Source of the DNA: Firmicutes bacterium UBA1768
GTDB taxonomy: Bacteria > Bacillota > Clostridia > Peptostreptococcales > Anaerovoracaceae
Assembly: GCA_002315335.1 (NCBI GenBank)
Contig: DCGW01000016.1
Location: 1-31,112 of the forward strand
DNA length: 31,112 bases
Reading direction: 5' to 3'
The notes beneath the pieces were generated by a model. That model did not search any database. It saw only the letters and a list, made by a program, of their open reading frames with translations, and was not told the origin of the DNA. A program made the position numbers and the translations under genes. Below are positions 16,155 to 24,092 of the stretch, piece after piece (position 1 is the first letter of the stretch; every line of letters begins with the position of its first letter).

Positions 16155-16892
16155 CTACTCCTCAATAAATCTGTAGTGCTTGGAATTCACTCTCTTATGC
16201 GCAGTATTTCTGTGCATCCTGCTGATAATTTCAACATCCTCAGGAGTGCCTTCACCTGTATTCATGTACTTATCTATAGCTGCATAGGTGACTCCAAGCT
16301 CTGCCTCGTCTGTCTGTCCTTCAAAAAGACCTGCTGACGGAGCTTTTTTGATAATATTTTCCGGTGCATTAAGGTATTCTAAAAATTCATAGATTTCTCC
16401 GACGTTGAGGTCAGAAATCGGGTTGATATCAAAAGCACCATCTCCCCACTTTGTGAAATATCCTACAAACCTTTCAGCTCTGTTTCCTGTACCGGCTACC
16501 AGAGCACCCATTGTCTGTGCGATGGTGTATACTGTAGTCATTCTCAGTCTCGGTGCAATATTTTTTGAAGCTGTTTCGGAAACACTGACACTCTTTTCAA
16601 TATTTTCCATAACTGCCGCTTTTGCATCCGATAAATCAACGGTGATTGTGTCAATTTTAAACTGCTTTGCCACCGCAAGTCCGTCCTCCATATCTTCGCC
16701 GAAGTTTCTCTTAGACTGACAAGGCATGATTACACCTAAAGTATTATCGCAGGCAGCCTTGCAGAGAATTCCCACAAGAGCACTGTCCTTGCCGCCGCTG
16801 TTTCCAAATACAATTCCGTTGCAGTGTGCTTCTTCAAGACAATTTTTAATCCACTGAACACGATTTTCAAATTCTGCTTTATAGTCTCTCAT
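16155..16892 (-). CDS. nadE: NH3-dependent NAD+ synthetase
   Basis: 245 aa from ATG at 16892, which has AGGAGAAAAT upstream; an in-frame start at 16910 would overlap the ribosome site. NadE amidates nicotinic acid adenine dinucleotide with ammonia, the last step of NAD synthesis. Marks are the PP-loop FGNSGGKDSALVG, LRMTTVYTIAQ, GTGNRAERFVGYFTKWGDGAFDINPI and PSAGLFEGQTDE. There is no glutaminase domain, hence the ammonia-dependent class. It starts 23 bp after scfB and is probably cotranscribed with it; I see no functional link to the peptide. Confidence 0.95.
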   Translation of the reverse strand: MRDYKAEFENRVQWIKNCLEEAHCNGIVFGNSGGKDSALVGILCKAACDNTLGVIMPCQSKRNFGEDMEDGLAVAKQFKIDTITVDLSDAKAAVMENIEKSVSVSETASKNIAPRLRMTTVYTIAQTMGALVAGTGNRAERFVGYFTKWGDGAFDINPISDLNVGEIYEFLEYLNAPENIIKKAPSAGLFEGQTDEAELGVTYAAIDKYMNTGEGTPEDVEIISRMHRNTAHKRVNSKHYRFIEE

Positions 16893-16915
16893 ATTTTCTC
16901 CTTTTTGCACGAGCT

Positions 16916-18289
16916 TTATAAACCCGCCTCAGCAACCTTTATCATTATCGCACATTCTATTCGCTTCTTGTGAAGCTCACAGCCCATTTCGTATATTCCG
17001 GTAATCTTTCCTGTTGAATGATAAGCATTAGCTGGACAGCCTCCGCTGCAATACATTCTTGCAAAGCAATCCCTGCATTCCTTATGCGCATAAATATTGC
17101 ATTTTTTGAACTCTTCACAGATTTCTGGTTTTTTTACTCCCTCATACACATTGCCTACACAGAATTCAGGGTTGTCGACAAACTGGTGGCAAGGGTAAAG
17201 GTCTCCCCAAGGAGTAACCGCAAGATATTCCGACCCTACTCCGCAGCCGGAAATTCTCTTAACTACACAAGGGCCGCCGGTTAAATCTATCATGTAGTGG
17301 AAGAAAGTGAAGCCCTTTCCGGCCTTCTTTCTTTTTATCATTTCCACCGCAAGCTTGTCGTACTGCGCCAAAAGCTCAGGTAAGTCTTCCTTTTTGAGCG
17401 CGTATTCCTCTTCGGGAGGAGCAACTACCGGCTCCATTGAAATCTGCTCAAAGCCTAAGTCGGCTATGTGGAGAATATCATTGGCAAAGTCCTTATTGAA
17501 ATGAGTGTAGGTTCCCCTCACATAGTAGTCCTTCTGGTTTCTTCTGTCTGCAAAATCCTGAAACTTTGGAACAATAAGGTCGTAGCTGCCTGTGCCATTT
17601 GCCGATGATCTGAAGCGGTCATTGGTTTCCTTTCTTCCATCGAGGCTCATGACCACATTGCTCATTTCTTTATTCGCAAATTCCATAACCTCGTCGTCCA
17701 GCAAAATACCGTTGGTTGTCAATGTAAACCTGAAGTTTTTATCGTGAAGCTTTTCCTGTTCTCTTCCATATTTTACCAGTTGCTTGACAACCTCCCAGTT
17801 CATCAGGGGCTCTCCTCCAAAGAAGTCTACCTCAAGGTTTCTCCTCGTTCCGGAGTTTTCTATCAGGAAGTCGAGTGCCTTTTTGCCGACCTCAAAGGTC
17901 ATCAGGGACTTTCTGCCCTTGTATTCACCCTCCCCGGCAAAGCAATACTTACATCTGAGGTTGCAGTCGTGAGCAATATGAAGGCACATAGCCTTTATTA
18001 CCGACTGTCTTTCCTTAAAATCAAATACCGTATCCGCGAAAATATCCTTTGTGAACAGCTTTCCGCTTTTTCTGAGCTCTTCAATATCCTCAAGAACCTC
18101 CTTTATTTCTTCAGGAGTTACATCAGGCCTGTCACTGTATTTTTCAAGAATTATCTCAATTATTTCTTCTTCTGTTTTATCTTCATACAGTCCGACTATA
18201 TCCCAGGCAACCTCATCCATAACATGAACAGCGCCCGAATTTGAGTCTAAAACTATGTTATATCCGTTGTTTTTATATCTATGAACCAT
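16916..18289 (-). CDS. scfB: SCIFF peptide maturase, radical SAM/SPASM enzyme
   Basis: 457 aa. This family makes sulfur-to-carbon thioether bridges in the SCIFF (six cysteines in forty-five) peptide, now classed as a ranthipeptide. The N-terminal 80 residues look like the PqqD-type recognition element. The radical SAM cluster is C109-x3-C113-x2-C116, with GGEP at 159-162 and LTTNG near 190. A long SPASM/auxiliary-cluster region contains C341, C349, C367, C397, C405, C408, C414, C418 and C437, with CRDCFARMYCSGGCPANAYH typical of SCIFF maturases. The ATG at 18289 has AAAGGA upstream. The precursor gene scfA lies 54 bp before it, with a hairpin between. All catalytic cysteines are present, in contrast to the MoaA-like protein at 4118-4969. 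Confidence 0.95.
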   Translation of the reverse strand: MVHRYKNNGYNIVLDSNSGAVHVMDEVAWDIVGLYEDKTEEEIIEIILEKYSDRPDVTPEEIKEVLEDIEELRKSGKLFTKDIFADTVFDFKERQSVIKAMCLHIAHDCNLRCKYCFAGEGEYKGRKSLMTFEVGKKALDFLIENSGTRRNLEVDFFGGEPLMNWEVVKQLVKYGREQEKLHDKNFRFTLTTNGILLDDEVMEFANKEMSNVVMSLDGRKETNDRFRSSANGTGSYDLIVPKFQDFADRRNQKDYYVRGTYTHFNKDFANDILHIADLGFEQISMEPVVAPPEEEYALKKEDLPELLAQYDKLAVEMIKRKKAGKGFTFFHYMIDLTGGPCVVKRISGCGVGSEYLAVTPWGDLYPCHQFVDNPEFCVGNVYEGVKKPEICEEFKKCNIYAHKECRDCFARMYCSGGCPANAYHSTGKITGIYEMGCELHKKRIECAIMIKVAEAGL

Positions 18290-18316
18290 TATATTTCCTT
18301 TTGGTTGTTTAATGAA

Positions 18317-18338
18317 AATCGCCGCATCAGCGGCGATT
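18317..18338 (-). terminator. Attenuator-like hairpin between scfA and scfB
   Basis: AATCGCCGC and GCGGCGATT form a perfect nine-base stem with a four-base loop, five bases behind the scfA stop and followed on the minus strand by TTTCATT. The short, interrupted T tract suggests partial termination, or an mRNA-stabilising stem, giving more precursor than maturase. Confidence 0.7.
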
Positions 18339-18343
18339 CTTCA

Positions 18344-18487
18344 CTATTTACACTTTTCACACTGCTGGTTAGCAATACTGCATGATGTTTTGCTTGCTGA
18401 CTGGCAGGATGTCTGGCACTCACCGCAGCCGCCCTTCTTAGCGGATTCAGCAAGGTTTCTTGTTTCAAGAGTCTTGATTCTCTTCAT
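18344..18487 (-). CDS. scfA: SCIFF (six-cysteine) ranthipeptide precursor
   Basis: 47-residue gene with ATG at 18487 and GAGGTG upstream. The leader MKRIKTLETRNLAESAKKGG fits the family. The core reads CGECQTSCQSASKTSC, then SIANQQCEKCK. Cysteines are 21, 24, 28, 36, 43 and 46, so six in total. Canonical members have QSACKTSC followed by Thr; here the fourth canonical Cys is Ser32 and the residue at 37 is Ser, while an extra Cys46 near the end restores the number six. The product is a ribosomal peptide modified by ScfB; its biological role is unknown, with quorum-type signalling proposed for related peptides. It has its own promoter at 18527-18555. Confidence 0.95.
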   Translation of the reverse strand: MKRIKTLETRNLAESAKKGGCGECQTSCQSASKTSCSIANQQCEKCK

Positions 18488-18526
18488 TTTCTGCACCTCT
18501 TTTTAATTAAAATATTGTACAGGAAT

Positions 18527-18555
18527 ATTTTACTTGTTTTTATTCCAATAGTCAA
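18527..18555 (-). promoter_or_regulatory. Sigma70-type promoter of scfA
   Basis: On the minus strand TTGACT (18550-18555), a 17-bp spacer and TAAAAT (18527-18532). The leader would be about 30-35 nt. Six-base arms GGAATA and TATTCC flank the -10 region, too short to call an operator. Confidence 0.7.
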
Positions 18556-18586
18556 TGATAAATCTTACTCAAAATACTTCTGCAGC

Positions 18587-19744
18587 TTACTTTTCTCCGA
18601 GAATTGCAATGATTGCGTCCGCAAATTTTTCCAGCCCCTCCCAGGTATCACAAATGCTTGTCATCGCTATAATATAATCCTTAAACGGAGCTTCAATTTG
18701 TATTCCGTATTCGTTCAGCAGCCGTTTATCGAGTTCAAAGCCATTCACTATCCCATTATTTGCGGCGGCAATAAGCTTACCTCTGTCAAAGCCGAAAAAC
18801 CTATGGTTTTCCAGTTTATCCTCTCCGTGACACAGCACTCGTACGCCCTTAGCGCCCTTGATTTTTTCCGAAAAAGCCTCAAGCATTTTATCATATTCTT
18901 TAAAAGCGAGCTTTCCAGAGTCCGAGTCAAGAAAGCTTACACACCGGTCTATTCCCGCCATTAAAATATATGAGGGACTTGTGGTCTGAAATACGCTCAG
19001 GCCTTCCTGCATTCTTTCTGGCGAAATTAAGTCTCCATTTAGCAGAAGAACCGATGTCTGTGTCGGAGAAGGCAGCGTTTTATGGAGAGAGAGAACAATA
19101 ATATCCGGCTCATCATATGCGGATAAACAGCCCATTCCGAGGTCTTTTGATTTTCCATTATTTTCCATAAATGGCAGATGTGCTCCATGAGCACCGTCAA
19201 CCAAAAGCGGCACTCCTCTTTTATGACATACTCTTGCAATTCCTTTAATATCGGAAATTACTCCTTCATAGGTCGGAGAGGTGATAATAACCAGTCGTGC
19301 ATCCGGGTTAGAGGCAAGACACTTCTCTATCTGCTCGGGGGTTATGGAAACAGTTACATTGAAAGCCTCATCCCGCTCCGGGAGAATGAATACCTTTTGG
19401 CCATTTCTTAGCTGCAGACCATTGTACACAGCCCTGTGGCAGATCTGACTCATTATAACCTTTCCACCGTACGGCAGGGCCGCATGGATTGCAGAAAGAA
19501 GTCCGCCCGAGCTTCCGTTTATCAGGTAAAAAGCACGCTTTGCTCCGAATAGCTTTGCACACTTCTCCATTGAGTCGAGAAGAACCCCCTCTGGGCAATG
19601 CAGGTTATCAGTACCCGGCACCTCAGTTACGTCAATTTCATATGGTTTTTCCACCCATGAATACTCAGGGTTTCTCTTGTGCCCCGGCATATGCATAGGG
19701 TATACGCCCGAACAATATTTTCTTAGATAAGCTTCAAGGTTCAT
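18587..19744 (-). CDS. Short Orn/Lys/Arg decarboxylase-type PLP enzyme
   Basis: 385 aa, fold type I PLP enzyme of the Orn/Lys/Arg decarboxylase family. Signatures: PMHMPGHKRN (17-25), DVTEVPGTDNLH, FYLINGSSGGLLSAI (PLP phosphate binding), ICHRAVYNGL with His103 that would stack on PLP, LLVDGAHGAHLPF with Asp183, and SLHKTLPSPTQTSVLL with the Schiff-base Lys222. Firmicute SpeA-type decarboxylases run to about 480-490 aa; this one stops about 100 residues earlier and lacks most of the C-terminal domain. It still ends at a normal stop. Arginine or lysine decarboxylation is possible but not shown. The potABCD operon nearby fits polyamine metabolism only loosely, as it is a separate unit. A short palindrome (19754-19767) precedes the start. 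Confidence 0.82.
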   Translation of the reverse strand: MNLEAYLRKYCSGVYPMHMPGHKRNPEYSWVEKPYEIDVTEVPGTDNLHCPEGVLLDSMEKCAKLFGAKRAFYLINGSSGGLLSAIHAALPYGGKVIMSQICHRAVYNGLQLRNGQKVFILPERDEAFNVTVSITPEQIEKCLASNPDARLVIITSPTYEGVISDIKGIARVCHKRGVPLLVDGAHGAHLPFMENNGKSKDLGMGCLSAYDEPDIIVLSLHKTLPSPTQTSVLLLNGDLISPERMQEGLSVFQTTSPSYILMAGIDRCVSFLDSDSGKLAFKEYDKMLEAFSEKIKGAKGVRVLCHGEDKLENHRFFGFDRGKLIAAANNGIVNGFELDKRLLNEYGIQIEAPFKDYIIAMTSICDTWEGLEKFADAIIAILGEK

Positions 19745-19816
19745 ATTTTCACCAATATCCTGATATTAACTCGTGCAGCTTCACCACACTGCCAACTTTT
19801 CAGCATGATATTTATT

Positions 19817-19841
19817 AAAAAAACCCCGCAAGGCTGCGGGG
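19817..19841 (-). terminator. Rho-independent terminator of the membrane acyltransferase gene
   Basis: CCCCGCA and TGCGGGG form a seven-base stem with a four-base loop, directly followed by seven T on the minus strand. It begins six bases after the stop at 19848. Confidence 0.9.
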
Positions 19842-19847
19842 AAGATT

Positions 19848-21305
19848 TTAAAATAGATTATCGCCTTTATAGTCAGTAAGTTCACTTGTGTCCGAATCCA
19901 GAAGTAAAGGCTTGTCCCTTTTCTTTGGCTGTGTCTCAGTCCTCGGCTTTGCCATCCTCACGGTTGTTCTTTCCACAACAGCTTTCTTTATTTCTTCATC
20001 GGAAGGTTGTCCTTCCTTTGGCTTTGCCTCAGCTTGTGCTTCCTTTTCTTCTGTCTTTATGGCTTCTGGAGGCTCTGCCTCAATCTGGATTTCTTCAGGC
20101 TTTTCTGCTTCTTCCTTTGCCTCAGCAGCCTGTACCTCTTCGACAGCCTGAGCTTCCTTTTTTTCCGGCTTAATCCAGGAGTTTTCGCCCTTCAGACTTC
20201 TCCTTTCATCTATGGACTTTTCGGAAGACTCTATAAAATCCATTATTCTGTTCGCAGCTGCAGCTACCGGAATGTGACACCTTGCAAGGAAAATCGCAAT
20301 TTTATCGAGAACCCATAGCAATATTCCGTAGGAACCCTCAACAACAAAGTCATAGCCCTTAACCACCGGCTTAGACGAAAATACCACAACGCAGAGACTT
20401 GCCAATCCGAAGATCAGAATATAATAAAGAACTACGTTTTCAGGGAAAATTCCGAAGAATATTCCGTATTTCTTTACTAAATATCTCACAATTAGGTGGA
20501 GAATATATATCGGCATTGTATTCATTCCCACGTAAGCCAGATAATTCTTCTTGTTTGGAAGAATGTTAAGCATGAGGATAATCCATCCACAGGCTAAAAC
20601 AAATATCATCATTCTTCCGATAATATCCCAGTACCATGTAACTCCGAGCTCGCAGGCAGGGTTTTTAAGCAGGTAATAGCCTACCGGGAACTGGTCTCCG
20701 AAAAACGCAAGCAAAACTGAGCAGGCCGTCAATACAGCTCCCAGAATCGCGCAGTACGACTTTCGCAGAGAACGTAGCCTTTTGAGATGTTCTGGGGTAC
20801 AATAATACCCGAGCAGGAAGAACGGGAAGTATGAAACCATTCTGCCCAAAGCGAAGGTGTCCGAGAAAAACGGAACCTGCCCCGCAAACAGGAATACCAA
20901 CAATGATAATTCCAGGAAGTGCGGAATTTTAATATAATTCTTCAGGAAGAACCTGTAGAAGAACAGTGCAAACAAATACCATAATGCAAACGGCGGAACT
21001 GTAAGATCTATTGTCGCGTGTCCCCAGATTATAAGGCGTACCAAATAGAAAAATGGAATGCACAGTATGTACGGCCACAGAAATGTGTGGAACGCGGTCT
21101 CACGCGCACGCTCCGGTTTTTTTGAAAAATAACCGGAAAGAAATACGAACGCCTGCATTACGAAAACATTAATTGTGATGTAAACAATACCGCTCAGGGA
21201 TGCTGCTGAAAAGTGTCCCGCAACACGTGTGAAGTGCGAAATCGGGATGCTCCACATCAGAAGTCCTCTGAAGGTATCGAACATATAGTCTCTTTCTTTA
21301 CTCAT
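19848..21305 (-). CDS. Acyltransferase-3 family membrane protein with charged C-terminal tail
   Basis: 485 aa. Residues 1 to about 345 hold some ten hydrophobic helices with the acyltransferase-3 start DTFRGLLMWSIPISHF (Arg13, His24), FVFLSGYFSKK, FALWYLFALFFYRF and YVGMNTMPIYILH. Such proteins move acyl groups, often acetyl, onto extracytoplasmic sugars. Residues about 380-436 are a Glu/Ala/Lys/Pro-rich low-complexity tail, then a basic part (RTTVRMAKPRTETQPKKRDKP) and an acidic end (LLLDSDTSELTDYKGDNLF). The tail is not part of the usual family. The gene stands alone, between its own promoter (21315-21343) and terminator. The -10 box is only nine bases from ATG 21305, so either the mRNA is nearly leaderless or translation starts at ATG 21284, behind AAAGAAAGAGA. 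Confidence 0.82.
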   Translation of the reverse strand: MSKERDYMFDTFRGLLMWSIPISHFTRVAGHFSAASLSGIVYITINVFVMQAFVFLSGYFSKKPERARETAFHTFLWPYILCIPFFYLVRLIIWGHATIDLTVPPFALWYLFALFFYRFFLKNYIKIPHFLELSLLVFLFAGQVPFFSDTFALGRMVSYFPFFLLGYYCTPEHLKRLRSLRKSYCAILGAVLTACSVLLAFFGDQFPVGYYLLKNPACELGVTWYWDIIGRMMIFVLACGWIILMLNILPNKKNYLAYVGMNTMPIYILHLIVRYLVKKYGIFFGIFPENVVLYYILIFGLASLCVVVFSSKPVVKGYDFVVEGSYGILLWVLDKIAIFLARCHIPVAAAANRIMDFIESSEKSIDERRSLKGENSWIKPEKKEAQAVEEVQAAEAKEEAEKPEEIQIEAEPPEAIKTEEKEAQAEAKPKEGQPSDEEIKKAVVERTTVRMAKPRTETQPKKRDKPLLLDSDTSELTDYKGDNLF

Positions 21306-21314
21306 AACAATAAT

Positions 21315-21343
21315 ATAATACTTATAATTTGTACGGATTTCAA
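21315..21343 (-). promoter_or_regulatory. Sigma70-type promoter of the membrane acyltransferase gene
   Basis: On the minus strand TTGAAA (21338-21343), a 17-bp spacer and TATTAT (21315-21320). Transcription would begin within a few bases of the annotated ATG at 21305. Confidence 0.65.
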
Positions 21344-21382
21344 GGGGTTATTGAAATTTAAACATTTTTTGTAAAAACCCGC

Positions 21383-22171
21383 CTAAAGCTTTCTATATCT
21401 TTTCAATGAGCTGGTCTGAGCTTTTGACGGAATGACCGTAAGATCTCCACTTGTCCTCGAGGCAAGCTCCAGACCCATGTTGTCGCAGAAGAAAATTTCG
21501 GTTTCAAAATGACCTGCATCAATCATCGCCAGGCCGAGTCCTTCGGCTGCCTGAAACTCATGGTATTTAACATCACCAGTAATAAACAGATCACAGCCGA
21601 GCCTTGCAGCCTCATCCATCAGGTCCGCTCCCGCGCCGGTACAGATTCCCACCCTGCGAATCTCTCTATTCAGATCACCGGTATAATCTACGCCTGAGCC
21701 CTTCATGACAGCTCTGTCAACCGTTGTAATAACGTCCTTTAACAGCACCTTATCTCCGGAAACATATTCTCCAACCCTGATTATAGGAACGTCTTCAGGT
21801 GCAGCAACGTTTGAAAGCCCAATTATTTCGGCAAGAAAATCGTTGTTCCCTCCCTGTGCCGAATCAAAGGGGGTATGCGCGGAATACACTGAAATTCCAT
21901 GCTTTATCAGTCTGTAAACAAGCTCTCCCTTAGCTGTGGTTTCATCTATCTGTTTTAAACCCCTGAAAAACATAGGGTGGTGGCTGACAATAAAATCACA
22001 TTCTTTCTCTATAGCTTCGTCAACAGTGTCTCTGCAAACATCGAGACAAACTAAGATACGTTTTGCCTCATTCCCTGCCGACATAAGCTGGACTCCCGAA
22101 TTATCCCAGTCCTCTGCAAGATGAGGCGGCGCAATTGTTTCAATAATCTTTATTAGCTTTTCCTTTTTCAT
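21383..22171 (-). CDS. Nif3-like dinuclear metal centre protein
   Basis: 262 aa from ATG at 22171, with GGAAGGAAAAGGG upstream; the in-frame ATG at 22189 lies before that ribosome site. Nif3/YqfO family marks: HLAEDWDNSGVQL, VSHHPMFFRGLK (metal His pair), YSAHTPFDSAQGGNNDFLAEIIGL, FITGDVKYHEFQAAEG and MIDAGHFETE. The family forms hexamers with two metals; its substrate is not settled, and GTP cyclohydrolase-type labels are doubtful. The gene follows trmK by 71 bp, the usual rpoD-trmK-nif3 order in Firmicutes. Confidence 0.92.
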   Translation of the reverse strand: MKKEKLIKIIETIAPPHLAEDWDNSGVQLMSAGNEAKRILVCLDVCRDTVDEAIEKECDFIVSHHPMFFRGLKQIDETTAKGELVYRLIKHGISVYSAHTPFDSAQGGNNDFLAEIIGLSNVAAPEDVPIIRVGEYVSGDKVLLKDVITTVDRAVMKGSGVDYTGDLNREIRRVGICTGAGADLMDEAARLGCDLFITGDVKYHEFQAAEGLGLAMIDAGHFETEIFFCDNMGLELASRTSGDLTVIPSKAQTSSLKRYRKL

Positions 22172-22242
22172 CCCTTTTCCTTCCAACATCCTTTATTTAT
22201 GCAGCATCCGATAATACCAATTATTTCCATAAAAGTCAAAAA

Positions 22243-22947
22243 CTACAAATCGTTGTCTGTAATCAGCCGCCGCAGCATTTTAATCGCAGACTCAGCTCTG
22301 CTTTTTCCGTCAGCAGCCACCTCCGAAGCAGATTTTTCCGCCTCCTCAGCAATTCTGTTTAAAACGCCTATTCGATTTTCAATAAAATCGCGAAGCAGCG
22401 GATCTCTTCTCTTCAAAATGGCTTCGTTTACTTCATACTGCTTTGGTATAGTTGTACCGGAGGACGCTTTTCTTACCGCCATTATCTCCCAGACAAAGCG
22501 GCTTTCTCTTACCAGGCTTCCGTCGTAAACATCAAAGCCGTTGTCAAACAGCCATTTTCTTAGTCCTGCCTGTTCCTTTCGGGGCTGAAGTATCATCATT
22601 TTAAGCGAAGCTGTTTTTGCTCTGTCGGCCTCAAAAATATCCATCATGAGCCTGCCGCCCATTCCCGCAATAACAACGGTGTCAACTTCGCCTTCTCTGA
22701 AAACCTCGAAGCCGCTGCCCTGCCTCATAACAATGCTTTCCGGACAGCCGCCGACTATTCTATCGAGATTTCCCTTCATTTTTTCAAGGGGGCCCGAATT
22801 GACATCACCGGCAACTATATAGTCAGAAATTCCGTTCAGGTGCAGCCAAAGCGGAATGAAGCCATGGTCAGTTCCAATATCTGCTACTCTTGCTCCCCGA
22901 GGAACAAAATCAGCTATTTTCTGAAGTCTGTCTGTCAGTTTTATCAT
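22243..22947 (-). CDS. trmK: tRNA (adenine(22)-N1)-methyltransferase TrmK
   Basis: 234 aa, SAM-dependent methyltransferase of the TrmK family, which methylates A22 of some bacterial tRNAs. The SAM-binding motif VADIGTDHGFIPLWL, VAGDVNSGPLEK, VVIAGMGGRLMMDIFE and LQPRKEQAGLRKWLFDNGF are family marks. Its ATG overlaps the rpoD stop by one base (TAATG), so it is translationally coupled to rpoD. Confidence 0.94.
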   Translation of the reverse strand: MIKLTDRLQKIADFVPRGARVADIGTDHGFIPLWLHLNGISDYIVAGDVNSGPLEKMKGNLDRIVGGCPESIVMRQGSGFEVFREGEVDTVVIAGMGGRLMMDIFEADRAKTASLKMMILQPRKEQAGLRKWLFDNGFDVYDGSLVRESRFVWEIMAVRKASSGTTIPKQYEVNEAILKRRDPLLRDFIENRIGVLNRIAEEAEKSASEVAADGKSRAESAIKMLRRLITDNDL

Positions 22948-24092
22948 TACTCTAAGTAGTCCTTAAGCTTTTTGCTTCTGCTCGGGTGTCTGAGCTTTCT
23001 CAGAGCCTTGGCTTCAATCTGTCTGATTCTTTCCCTTGTTACATCGAACTGTCGTCCAACCTCTTCAAGAGTCCGTGCTCTTCCGTCTTCAAGCCCGAAT
23101 CTGAGCTTCAGAACCTTTTGTTCTCTTTCTGTAAGAGTTGAAAGAACTTCAATTAACTGTTCCTTGAGCATCGAAAAGGCTGCAGCCTCTGCAGGTGCAG
23201 GAACATCATCATCAGGAATAAAGTCGCCAAGATGGCTATCTTCCTCTTCACCGATAGGAGTTTCCAGCGAAACAGGCTCCTGAGCTATCTTCATGATTTC
23301 TCTTACCTTTTCTTCAGGTAAGTCCATTTCCTTTGCGATTTCTTCAGGTGTCGGTTCGCGGCCGTATTCCTGAAGAAGCTGTCTTGAAATTCTAATGAGC
23401 TTATTAATCGTTTCAACCATGTGTACAGGTATTCTTATGGTTCTCGCCTGATCTGCGATTGAACGAGTGATGGCCTGTCTTATCCACCATGTAGCATATG
23501 TGGAGAATTTGTAGCCCTTTCTCCAGTCAAACTTGTCAACCGCCTTGATAAGACCGAGGTTTCCTTCCTGAATAAGGTCTAAGAAAAGCATTCCCCTGCC
23601 CACATAACGCTTCGCAATACTTACAACCAGTCTGAGGTTTGCTTCGCAGAGCTTTTTCTTTGCTTCCTCGTCTCCGTTTTCCATCCTCTTGGCGAGTTCT
23701 ATTTCTTCTTCCGCGGTAAGAAGCGGAACCTTTCCTATTTCCTTAAGATACATTCTTACCGGGTCGTCGATATTAATTCCCTTTGGGAGAGAAATGTCGA
23801 TTTCAACCTCCTCGTCCTCGTTGCCTAGATCCGGTTCATCATCGGGAAGGACATCATCATCAACAAGCAGTTCCTCATTGATATCGTCTATTCGATGACT
23901 CATCTCAAGCTCCACACCTGCATTTGCAAGCGCTTCGTAGAGGTCCTCTGCCTGGTCCTTGTCTAATTCAATTGACGCGAGGGTATCGCTCACTTCGTCC
24001 ATCGAAACCTTCCCCTTTTTCTTGGCTTCTTCAAGAAAATTCATGAGAATTTCAGACTTTTGAACATCAGTCATAGTTTTTTCGTTACTCAT
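22947..24092 (-). CDS. rpoD: Primary RNA polymerase sigma factor RpoD (SigA)
   Basis: 381 aa, group 1 sigma70 factor of Firmicute length. It has region 1.1-like N-terminus ([23 protein letters not shown]), an acidic linker, region 1.2 [16 protein letters not shown], region 2 [32 protein letters not shown] with the -10-reading [15 protein letters not shown], region 3 [12 protein letters not shown], and region 4 with [30 protein letters not shown], which reads the -35 box. It overlaps the dnaG end by eight bases. This is the central gene of the macromolecular synthesis operon and probably reads all promoters listed here. Confidence 0.97.
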   Translation of the reverse strand: MSNEKTMTDVQKSEILMNFLEEAKKKGKVSMDEVSDTLASIELDKDQAEDLYEALANAGVELEMSHRIDDINEELLVDDDVLPDDEPDLGNEDEEVEIDISLPKGINIDDPVRMYLKEIGKVPLLTAEEEIELAKRMENGDEEAKKKLCEANLRLVVSIAKRYVGRGMLFLDLIQEGNLGLIKAVDKFDWRKGYKFSTYATWWIRQAITRSIADQARTIRIPVHMVETINKLIRISRQLLQEYGREPTPEEIAKEMDLPEEKVREIMKIAQEPVSLETPIGEEEDSHLGDFIPDDDVPAPAEAAAFSMLKEQLIEVLSTLTEREQKVLKLRFGLEDGRARTLEEVGRQFDVTRERIRQIEAKALRKLRHPSRSKKLKDYLE

